NCBI GenBank assembly: GCA_964468725.1 | Contig: CAYXVU010000093.1 | Coordinates: forward strand, 1-21,732 | Length of the DNA: 21,732 bases | Origin: CAYXVU01 sp964468725 | GTDB lineage: Bacteria > Acidobacteriota > Blastocatellia > UBA7656 | Direction: 5' to 3' | In this document: piece after piece, positions 9,225 to 14,626 of the stretch | Layout: each line of letters starts with the position of its first letter | Numbering within the stretch: position 1 is the first letter of the stretch | Notes under the pieces: generated by a model | What the model saw: only the letters and a program-made list of their open reading frames with translations | What the model was told of the DNA's origin: nothing | Database searches by the model: none | Program-made: the position numbers and the translations under genes

Positions 9225-9546
9225 TAAACTTGCCATTCGCTCATTGCATGGAAAAGATGGGGGAAAAACAAGGGTTCTTTTCTGCCTTGATCTTCGCAAA
9301 ACCATAGCCTGACTGATCCTCTTGCCGCGTCCTATGGGTCGCCGCAGGCCCCTATCGAATCCGTTGCACGGGTTCACAGAAGCGAGGGTTGCTTCTCAGA
9401 GGAGGACGCAAGAGGAGTAGCTGGCCAGCCGACCACCGTTGTTTCCTGCTGCCGCAAAGAAATCGCTCTGCACACTCTCTGCAACTTGGTGATGGGAGGT
9501 GATGCGGGTTGTCCCCATTGACAAAGGGAATGAACTGGCGATCCTT
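9225..9546. other. Intergenic region after the thiF-like gene
   Basis: This stretch holds no convincing gene. Short open frames here lack ribosome sites. A perfect 6-bp hairpin (AGAAGC/GCTTCT, 7-nt loop) lies at 9378-9396 without a T-tract. I found no clear terminator for the thiF-like operon, although one is expected in this interval. Confidence 0.5.
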
Positions 9547-10185
9547 TCACAAGAGACGTACGGCGAAATCGCCGAGCGTGATGGTGTAACTCGACTGTTC
9601 GGCTGTGCTGGCGAAGGTGACGATGACTTCGCAGGCAACCGCTACGGCAAGCATCACCAAATTGCGCGCCAGCGGGTAATCACAGTTGTCATCATTGACC
9701 GCCGACGGAACTCGATAGCAAGCATTCCAAATGACCTCTGCGTAATCGCTTGCCAGACCGACGTGCAAACATTCGAGGTTCGCGTTCGTGCAATACTCTT
9801 TCACGACCTGCCGCGAGACGCTGTTATCGAAGGTGTCAACGATGAGCGCTTGCATGCCGAGTAGCTTCGCAGCATTTTGCGCGGTCAGTTCTTCAACGAC
9901 TGCTTCGACTTTCACACCCAACGCCCGATACAGAGAGTTAGCCATGATTTTGGCTTTGAACGCGCCGATGTCCGACGTGTAATAGGGCTGCGTCGAAAGG
10001 TTGCGCTCTTCGATGCGATCCCGGTCTATCACCTTCAGACGCGCGAAACCCTGCCGCGCCAGACCTTCGACGATGTTCGAGCCGAGCGCGCCCGCGCCGC
10101 AGACGGTAACGGGAAACTCGCTGAGCCGCCGCATTACCTCGTCCGTGCGATAGAGTCGTTCGTGATACTGTAGGGTGTTGGTCAT
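9547..10185 (-). CDS. ThiF/E1-like adenylyltransferase
   Basis: This 212-aa protein has the E1-like Rossmann fold that adenylates the C terminus of ubiquitin-like or sulfur-carrier proteins. Visible features are the ATP-binding GAGALGSN (30-37), Asp54 in KVIDRDRIEERNLSTQ with the Arg/Asn pair (61-62), Lys residues in GAFKAKI (77-79) and Asp117 in IVDTFDN. The CxxC zinc motifs of MoeB/ThiF are absent. Cys168 in NDDNCDYPLARN is a candidate catalytic or thioester cysteine by position, not by proof. At 212 aa it is shorter than MoeB (about 250 aa). It is last in the minus-strand run containing the TROVE-like gene, and a small ubiquitin-like protein is encoded at the other end, which gives it a plausible substrate. 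The ribosome site is weak (GGAATGGT just upstream). Confidence 0.85.
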   Translation of the reverse strand: MTNTLQYHERLYRTDEVMRRLSEFPVTVCGAGALGSNIVEGLARQGFARLKVIDRDRIEERNLSTQPYYTSDIGAFKAKIMANSLYRALGVKVEAVVEELTAQNAAKLLGMQALIVDTFDNSVSRQVVKEYCTNANLECLHVGLASDYAEVIWNACYRVPSAVNDDNCDYPLARNLVMLAVAVACEVIVTFASTAEQSSYTITLGDFAVRLL

Positions 10186-10280
10186 ACCATTCCATTGCCG
10201 TCGCTTGCTTGTCCACTGTTTATTAATCGCTGCGCGCAGTCAATCGCAGACAGTTGCAGTGCAGGACGGGCAACCGGCTA

Positions 10281-11120
10281 CTAGTCTCTTTGTTCGACAA
10301 CGCCGACGAGCGATTGCAAGTCGAAGTCGCGGTCTTGCCCGCTCAAACAGATGCCCGCACTGATGACAGTCAAATCGTGTTTGGCGATGGCCGACGTATG
10401 ATGCTGACCATCGCGGGTCTGCCATTCGACCAGCCAGAAATCACCGCGATCATGAAAATCAGCGAGTTGGCCGCCGCCGACGCTGAGCGCATCTTGCAAC
10501 CGCTCAGCATCGCGTTGCTGCCGCCGGTGTTTGAACAACTCGCTCGCTTGTTGAGCCGCCAAGTCATAGGCGACGCGCATCTCCGGCGTCAGGCCTTTGA
10601 AACTGACATCCTCCGGCGGCGTGGCGTTTTGCAAAGCTGCATTCAACTCATCCGCAAATTCGGGGTCGGCGCGACGGTCTACCTCTTCGAACCAGAAGAT
10701 TTTGCCGTCGCTGCGCGCAACGATCTGTTCGAAGGGCTTGGCTTCGGTTACCAGATGCACGGCGACGGGTTTGGCGACGGCAAAACGTTGCCGCATATCC
10801 GACTCGTTGACCGGATAGGCGAGCCAGGTCTGTCCCTGCAACGGCTGCACCAGTCGCACGCGCAACGGCGCAAGCAAGCGCAGATACTCACTGATGATCG
10901 GCAAGTCGGCTGTCTCGCTCACGCCCGCGATTTTGTCATCAAGCGGCACAAAGATCCCCCACCCTTCGAAGTTTCGAGGGTCAGGTTGAAAGGTGTAGAC
11001 CAAACCGGCAACCTTCGCGCGCACCTGCCCGCCGCGCACACAGGGCGCGAGAAACTCCGTCGCGCGCAACTGCTCTTCTTGCCGCGAGATTGAACGGAGA
11101 AGGTCTTTGATGTCTTTCAT
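10281..11120 (-). CDS. Unrecognised 279-aa protein of the TROVE/ThiF-like locus
   Basis: I do not recognise this family. The start MKDIKDLLRSISRQEEQLRA is chosen because it lies 19 nt after the preceding gene's stop; no good ribosome site is visible, so it may be translationally coupled. The N-terminal half looks beta-rich (VYTFQPDPRNFEGWGIFVPL; LAPLRVRLVQPLQGQTWLAYP). A helical charged stretch follows (about 150-215, including MRVAYDLAAQQASELFKHRR). The C terminus carries a striking dense motif, SAGICLSGQDRDFDLQSLVG (254-273), that looks like a strongly constrained interaction or catalytic site. There is no signal peptide or TM segment. It sits between the GATase1-like and ThiF-like genes in the same orientation, so I infer a component of the same system. 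Confidence 0.75.
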   Translation of the reverse strand: MKDIKDLLRSISRQEEQLRATEFLAPCVRGGQVRAKVAGLVYTFQPDPRNFEGWGIFVPLDDKIAGVSETADLPIISEYLRLLAPLRVRLVQPLQGQTWLAYPVNESDMRQRFAVAKPVAVHLVTEAKPFEQIVARSDGKIFWFEEVDRRADPEFADELNAALQNATPPEDVSFKGLTPEMRVAYDLAAQQASELFKHRRQQRDAERLQDALSVGGGQLADFHDRGDFWLVEWQTRDGQHHTSAIAKHDLTVISAGICLSGQDRDFDLQSLVGVVEQRD

Positions 11121-11139
11121 CTTCGAATGCGGCTCAGGG

Positions 11140-12063
11140 TTAGCGTTTGAGCCTGTCTTTTGAAAACCCGGTAACTTGATCCAGAAGACGATGCCCGGTT
11201 TCATCCTTCCCGCTGGCCCCTTCAGGCGGCGGGTTGCCCTGTGCGCGCATCGCTCCGACGCAAAGTTGTGCGATAAGTTCCGTAGCCGTCACCGCGCTTT
11301 GAATGGTTGCAAAGTTCACTTCATCCGGCGTCACCCGAGAATCCCACATAACCTTCTCGATGCCCGCTTCGCTCAGTCGCATACCGGCGCGCAGAAAATC
11401 GGTGCACGGGCCGGTGTGGCGCGTCGTCGGCGTCGCGCTCGACTTCGCCCAGAAGTGGCTGATGACGTGAAAGACGTGGCCGCGTCCCCAAGCAAAGCGC
11501 ACGGCAACGACCGGCGCATCATAGCGCACCAGCAGATCATGGCTTGCGGCTTCGATGCGAACCGTCTCGCGGTCGAGAATCTCAATCGGGTAGCTGCCCC
11601 ACAACCACCATTGCGGGTCAGCGCCGAGCACGACGATGTCCGACCATAGGCTCTCCAACCCCGGCTCGACCGAAATGATCTCTGTGCCGCTCTGTCTGCC
11701 CGTCCAGCGCACGGTGTTTGGAAAGTTGCGCTCAAGGATGTAGTGCAACGCCCAGTCCGAAGTCACCAACCACAGGCCTTGTTCAACGTATTCTCGAATC
11801 TTTTCGACCAACGTTGCCTCGTATTCACGCGAGCAGTTGATAAAGGCGATCTTGGCGCACAGATCACCGGCATCAGGATTGACCGATACCGGCACGTTGA
11901 GCAATTTGAAGACCTCTTCGGCTTGATCGTAGCTGCCCGTATAGGCGGCAACCTCGCCCTTTCGAATTTGATTGAGCAGGCGCAGATCGTCGGGGCGTTG
12001 TTCCGCGTAGCGTTGCCGGACGGCAAGCGTCGCCAGCTTGTAGGCTTTCTCCATATCAGTCAT
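11140..12063 (-). CDS. GATase1/ThuA-like domain protein of the TROVE/ThiF-like locus
   Basis: The 307-aa protein starts at MTDMEKAYKLATLAVRQRYA with AGGAGG 4 nt upstream; the frame is open further upstream but lacks a site. After an N-terminal helix, the core follows a flavodoxin-like class I glutamine-amidotransferase/ThuA pattern: AYTGSYDQAEEVFKLL (40-55), then IAFINCS (72-78) with Cys77 at a nucleophile-elbow-like position, REYVEQGLWLVTSDWALHY (90-108), DPQWWLWGSYPIEIL (149-163) and WGRGHVFHVISHFW (192-205). Catalytic activity is uncertain, since many ThuA-like proteins are ligand-binding or scaffolding. It lies 87 nt after the TROVE-like gene and 19 nt before the 279-aa gene. Fold assignment is by eye. 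Confidence 0.78.
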   Translation of the reverse strand: MTDMEKAYKLATLAVRQRYAEQRPDDLRLLNQIRKGEVAAYTGSYDQAEEVFKLLNVPVSVNPDAGDLCAKIAFINCSREYEATLVEKIREYVEQGLWLVTSDWALHYILERNFPNTVRWTGRQSGTEIISVEPGLESLWSDIVVLGADPQWWLWGSYPIEILDRETVRIEAASHDLLVRYDAPVVAVRFAWGRGHVFHVISHFWAKSSATPTTRHTGPCTDFLRAGMRLSEAGIEKVMWDSRVTPDEVNFATIQSAVTATELIAQLCVGAMRAQGNPPPEGASGKDETGHRLLDQVTGFSKDRLKR

Positions 12064-12092
12064 CGAGCCTCCTGAAAACCTGCGCCTTGAAA

Positions 12093-12128
12093 GTCGAAGG
12101 CCGAAGGTTATCGCGGCCAACTTTCGAC
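12093..12128 (-). other. Intergenic hairpin between TROVE-like and GATase1-like genes
   Basis: Arms GTCGAA-GGCCG and CGGCC-(AACT)-TTCGAC form an 11-bp stem with a 4-nt bulge and a 10-nt loop. No T-tract follows, so it could set relative expression by processing or stabilising the polycistronic mRNA. Confidence 0.35.
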
Positions 12129-12150
12129 CTTGAGGGTTTCGACCGTCGCG

Positions 12151-13578
12151 TTAGTTGCGTGATGGCAGCGGCGTATCCAATATCTCCATCAACAACTGCA
12201 AACGCGACGGACGCGAAAGCATGGGGATCAAGTTCGGCAATGAGTAGTAGTCGCCTGCGAAGGTGAAAGTGTCCACTTGCGCTTGACGCTCTTTCATCTT
12301 TCCCTCAATCCAATTGCTTGCCTGACCGATTTTGACGATCAACAGATTGGGTGCGACATTGAACTCGCGCTTGTAGGCTTCGTAGGCTTCGGCAAAATAC
12401 GGTGGCGTGTTTTCGCATTCGTCGGTCACCAGAATGATTTGCTCGACCACCTGCTTTTTCAGTCGCATAGCTTCGAGCGCACAGCCGATGCTGGTGCTGC
12501 CACCGGCTTTGATGTGTTGAAGCGCGCGCTCCCAATCGCTGAGGTCTTCGCCCTGCGCTGCGATGGCATAGGGCAGCGTATCGAAAGCATAGACCACCAG
12601 CCCGACTTCAGCTATGCCCGAAATCATCGCGCCGATGCGCTTGCCGACTTCGATGGCATTTTCCATCGAACCGCTTTTGTCAATGTGCAAGGCCGTCGGT
12701 TTGGTGATGCGACCGCGCTTTTTGACTTGCTCGTCGGTGATGCGCGCCAGTCGCGCCGCCGTCTCTTCATCCAACTCCGCGACGTTAGCAGCAACCTGCG
12801 CTTTGAAAGCCGAGACGCGCACATCGCCTTTCGCCTTTTCGAGTTTGTCATCAACCAGCGATTTGACCTCCGCGTGTTCCATTGCGCCGCGCGCTTTGAG
12901 CGAATGGAGATTATTGATGACCTCTTGTGGCGTCATCGCGTTGATGAGCGCGACCAACACGGTTGGCGTCAGCTTTTTGATCGCGCCAACGGCAACCGTG
13001 TAGGGAATGTTGTGCTCAACGATCAAACGCGCTTGCTCGGCAGGCGTCGTCGCCTTTGCCAACTCCTTCAGGATGAAAGCCAGACTGTCCTCTGGCGGCG
13101 CATCCTTAAACAGCACGGCATCGGCGCGCGCGCTCGGCTTGATGTGCAGGCTGGCATAGAGGTGCTTCATCGCTTTGCGGGCGCGCAACGCGGCGCGGTC
13201 AAAGAAGACCGCATCGGCTTCGCGCTTGCGCAGGTAATGCGCTACCGCTGTGCGCGCCGAACGCGGCAGCTTATTGCGCAGACGCTTCATGAAATCCACC
13301 ACCCGCGCCACTTGATAGGGCGGCAATTCGTGCAGCAATACGTAGCCCGCTGCGCGATGTTCGGATAGGTCTGAGGTCAGCAGGTTGCCGATGAAGACCT
13401 CTTTATGATCGCGCACCTCGCCGTTGCGTTGATACCAAACCGCGAGGTGACCGTAAAAGATCGGATCGCGCTCGACCAACTGTTTGTGCAGCCCCGCAAC
13501 CTCGTCGAGTTTACGGTGTGGCGTCGTCAACAGGCTGTTGAGCATATCGAGTCGCATATCGCGTTCGGCTTGTTGCAT
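12151..13578 (-). CDS. Ro60/TROVE-like protein with vWA domain
   Basis: The 475-aa cytoplasmic protein has an N-terminal alpha-helical HEAT-like region (about 1-285), including IPYTVAVGAIKKLTPTVLVALINAMTPQEVINNLHSLKARG, which resembles the TROVE ring. A von Willebrand A domain follows (about 293-460). Its metal-ion-dependent adhesion site is complete: Asp300, Ser302 and Ser304 in HIDKSGSM, Thr362 in GGSTSIG and Asp386 in LVTDECEN. Ro60 homologues bind misfolded RNAs in the ring cavity and Y RNAs on its outside. Directly upstream lie five tRNA-like RNAs whose ends pair, so they are the obvious candidate ligands. The start has GGGAGG 5 nt upstream. The vWA-with-HEAT architecture is clear; naming it TROVE is by eye and should be checked by profile search. 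Confidence 0.8.
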   Translation of the reverse strand: MQQAERDMRLDMLNSLLTTPHRKLDEVAGLHKQLVERDPIFYGHLAVWYQRNGEVRDHKEVFIGNLLTSDLSEHRAAGYVLLHELPPYQVARVVDFMKRLRNKLPRSARTAVAHYLRKREADAVFFDRAALRARKAMKHLYASLHIKPSARADAVLFKDAPPEDSLAFILKELAKATTPAEQARLIVEHNIPYTVAVGAIKKLTPTVLVALINAMTPQEVINNLHSLKARGAMEHAEVKSLVDDKLEKAKGDVRVSAFKAQVAANVAELDEETAARLARITDEQVKKRGRITKPTALHIDKSGSMENAIEVGKRIGAMISGIAEVGLVVYAFDTLPYAIAAQGEDLSDWERALQHIKAGGSTSIGCALEAMRLKKQVVEQIILVTDECENTPPYFAEAYEAYKREFNVAPNLLIVKIGQASNWIEGKMKERQAQVDTFTFAGDYYSLPNLIPMLSRPSRLQLLMEILDTPLPSRN

Positions 13579-13621
13579 AGCAACCTCCCTCGTCGGTTGA
13601 GATTTGCCCGCAGGTTGCCGC

Positions 13622-13649
13622 CCGTTGTTGATCGCAAGCGTAACAACGG
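13622..13649 (-). other. Hairpin between RNA array and TROVE-like gene
   Basis: A perfect 8-bp stem CCGTTGTT/AACAACGG with a 12-nt loop sits 44 nt upstream of the TROVE-like start codon. There is no T-tract. It may insulate or process the RNA array from the downstream mRNA. Confidence 0.5.
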
Positions 13650-13667
13650 ACGACCGGCTGCGGCCCT

Positions 13668-13784
13668 GCCGCGCAAGTCAAGTGGGCAATCTGCCTGCTA
13701 TCGGTCTCAGGCTTGCAGCGTGTTTCCCATACACGCACCGTTTGCGGGTGGAGAGAATGTATGCCCTCTCCGTTGGGGCGCGGC
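13668..13784 (-). ncRNA. Array RNA unit 5: Y-RNA-like flanks with non-tRNA three-arm core
   Basis: This 117-nt unit is closed by the perfect 7-bp outer stem GCCGCGC/GCGCGGC. It carries the shared 5' block (GCCCCAACGG..GGGCATACATTC) and the 3' block TTGACTTGCGCG. An inner helix GGGCA/TGCCC (13762-13766 with 13684-13688) encloses three hairpins: CACC/GGTG with a 7-nt loop, CGTGT/ACACG with a 7-nt loop and GCCTG/CAGGC with a 10-nt loop. The result is cloverleaf-like, but no TTCGA T loop or D-arm consensus is present. It is the unit nearest the TROVE-like gene (89 nt away). Fold is by inspection of complementarity. Confidence 0.7.
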
Positions 13785-13808
13785 AAACTGAATAGAAGAT
13801 GATGACAA

Positions 13809-13927
13809 CCTCGCGCAAGTCGAGAAAGCTTTGAGAAAGCAGGATTCGAACCTGCGACCTCCTTGTTTCGAACAAGGCGCTCTACCATCTGAGCTAGTAT
13901 GTATGCCTTCTCCGTCGCGGCGCGAGG
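13809..13927 (-). ncRNA. Array RNA unit 4: tRNA-like RNA in canonical arm order
   Basis: The 119-nt unit is closed by a perfect 8-bp stem CCTCGCGC/GCGCGAGG. Inside, in normal order, are a D arm (TAGCTCAGATGGTAGAGC), an anticodon-type arm (CCTTG-TTCGAAA-CAAGG, nominal anticodon CGA), a short variable segment and a perfect T arm (GCAGG-TTCGAAT-CCTGC, 13839-13855). The 5' acceptor-like strand GAGAAGG (13906-13912) is separated from the D arm by the extra 9 nt CATACATAC, part of the shared array block. Two successive CTTTCTC copies (13832-13839 and 13822-13828) can each pair with it, giving mutually exclusive acceptor helices. A tRNA finder may call it as a Ser tRNA or pseudogene, but the flanks and linker make an ordinary tRNA unlikely. 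Confidence 0.75.
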
Positions 13928-13934
13928 AAACCGG

Positions 13935-13994
13935 CTTGCCGGTGACCAAGACTGTCCATCGAATGATGATGGCTGGCCATTGGTCACCAGCAAG
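13935..13994 (-). ncRNA. Structured spacer RNA between units 3 and 4
   Basis: The 82-nt spacer between units 3 and 4 contains a 15-bp helix CTTGCTGGTGACCAA/TTGGTCACCGGCAAG with a single T-G wobble. Its 30-nt apical part contains CCATC-ATCATTC-GATGG, a 5-bp stem with a 7-nt loop, the geometry of an anticodon arm. It lacks the shared array blocks, so it is either a sixth divergent RNA or a processing structure. Confidence 0.55.
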
Positions 13995-14009
13995 TGAGTA
14001 TAAAAGCAA

Positions 14010-14152
14010 CTCCGCGCAAGTCAGAAAAGCGTTTTCACTGATGCTCTACCCTTGAGCTACAGGCGCGTAAGAGTGCGCCTGACGGGAATCGAACCCGCAA
14101 CCTTCCGATTTATAGTCGAATGTGTGTAAGCCTCTCCCGTTAGGGCGCGGAG
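14010..14152 (-). ncRNA. Array RNA unit 3: circularly permuted tRNA-like RNA
   Basis: This 143-nt unit is closed by CTCCGCGC/GCGCGGAG (8 bp perfect) and an inner helix GAGAGGC/GCTTTTC. The core reads in permuted order: anticodon-like arm (TTCGA-CTATAAA-TCGGA, 14104-14120), a variable segment and a T arm (GCGGG-TTCGATT-CCCGT, 14082-14098). Next comes the 3' acceptor strand CAGGCGC, loop ACTCTTAC, the perfectly complementary 5' acceptor strand GCGCCTG, and a consensus D arm (TAGCTCAAGGGTAGAGC, 14043-14059). All four tRNA helices form, but the acceptor end is a closed hairpin and the chain ends emerge between D and anticodon arms. No CCA end can be exposed without cleavage of the loop. This layout matches a Y-RNA-like stem carrying a tRNA-mimic module. 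Confidence 0.85.
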
Positions 14153-14167
14153 AATCTTATGATTGCG

Positions 14168-14320
14168 GCTCCGCGCAAGTCCGTAAAGCCATTTCATCTT
14201 CACCTGACGCCTCTACCGTTGGGCTACAGGCCGGTAAGAGTCGGCCTGATAGGAGTCGAACCTATACTGCATCAGATTAGCCTAAGAAGTATGTAAGCTT
14301 TGCGCGTGGGGTCGCGGAGC
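14168..14320 (-). ncRNA. Array RNA unit 2: circularly permuted tRNA-like RNA
   Basis: The 153-nt unit is closed by GCTCCGCG/CGCGGAGC (8 bp perfect), with a short inner helix AAAGC/GCTTT and the shared blocks TTACATAC and GGACTTGCGCG. The core order is the same as unit 3: a weak anticodon-position hairpin (TTAG/CTGA), T arm ATAGG-TTCGACT-CCTAT (14249-14265), acceptor strand CAGGCCG, loop ACTCTTAC, acceptor strand CGGCCTG, then D-arm-like TAGCCCAACGGTAGAGGC. The acceptor stem is a perfect 7 bp and differs from unit 3 by paired changes, while the 8-nt loop is identical. This is covariation that supports a selected structure. Confidence 0.83.
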
Positions 14321-14340
14321 ACATCGTTCATCTCGATTCG

Positions 14341-14487
14341 GTGCTTGAGCGCGCGCGGTCGCGCAAGTCTGTAAAGCCGTTTGTCTATCCCCGATTGGTG
14401 GAGATAGCAGGATTCGAACCTGCGCCGGTCTCCCGGCCTCCGTATGTATGCTTCGTCGGTCAGGGCGCAACTCGCGCGCTCAAGCAC
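14341..14487 (-). ncRNA. Array RNA unit 1: T arm with closed acceptor, no D arm
   Basis: The first-transcribed unit (147 nt) has the longest outer helix, 15 bp perfect (14473-14487 with 14341-14355), then GTTGCGC/GCGCGAC. The core holds a GNRA-capped hairpin GCCGG-GAGA-CCGGC (14424-14437) in the anticodon-arm position, a perfect T arm GCAGG-TTCGAAT-CCTGC (14407-14423) and an acceptor stem TATCTCC/GGGGATA closed by ACCAATC. No D-arm consensus follows. The shared blocks GCATACATAC and AGACTTGCGCG are intact, so it is a full family member with a reduced tRNA body. Confidence 0.8.
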
Positions 14488-14520
14488 GAAATCGAAATGA
14501 GTATTCAAAGAACAGATCGG

Positions 14521-14611
14521 CGTCAGGTGTCAGCAAGGAAAAGGTGAAGAGGCGAGAGAAGCTTTCTTCTTTCCGTTTCTTCGTCTCTCCTCTGCCTCCT
14601 GACACCTGATG
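14521..14611. repeat. Inverted repeat (MITE-like or hairpin) between Ubl gene and RNA array
   Basis: Terminal arms GTCAGGTGTCAG (14522-14533) and CTGACACCTGAT (14599-14610) are complementary over 11 bp plus a mismatch. The interior is purine-rich then pyrimidine-rich (AAGGTGAAGAGGCGAGAGAAG ... CTTCTTTCC), giving an imperfect long hairpin. No gene is seen. It may be a small dispersed repeat, or a terminator or processing site between the Ubl mRNA and the RNAs. Confidence 0.55.
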
Positions 14612-14626
14612 CCGGAAATCTGCCGC

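Noticed and set aside
9105..9377. 90-aa minus-strand open frame upstream of the GAF-like gene
   Set aside because: It spans the strong TTGACA/GATAAT promoter and the start of the GAF-like gene in another frame; no ribosome site.
10254..11093. 279-aa plus-strand open frame opposite the 279-aa minus-strand gene
   Set aside because: Antisense composition and no ribosome site; the minus frame fits the operon spacing.
12277..13368. 363-aa plus-strand open frame opposite the TROVE-like gene
   Set aside because: Antisense shadow; the minus-strand frame has the vWA MIDAS motif and a proper ribosome site.
13831..14055. 74-aa open frame beginning MRKQDSNLRPPCFEQ on the plus strand
   Set aside because: It is the antisense of the T and anticodon arms of unit 4; such 'QDSNLRPPCFEQGALP' products are well-known false proteins from tRNA complements. 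No ribosome site.
13668..14487. Ordinary tRNA gene cluster
   Set aside because: Only unit 4 has canonical arm order; the others have closed acceptors and lack exposed 3' ends, and all share non-tRNA flanking blocks and outer helices.
13668..14487. CRISPR-like array of regularly spaced repeats
   Set aside because: The repeated parts are the two ends of each RNA unit, 117-153 nt apart, with no constant short repeat/spacer alternation and no cas genes.
14341..14547. 68-aa open frame containing VEIAGFEPAP on the plus strand
   Set aside because: Antisense of unit 1's T arm; another typical tRNA-derived false frame.
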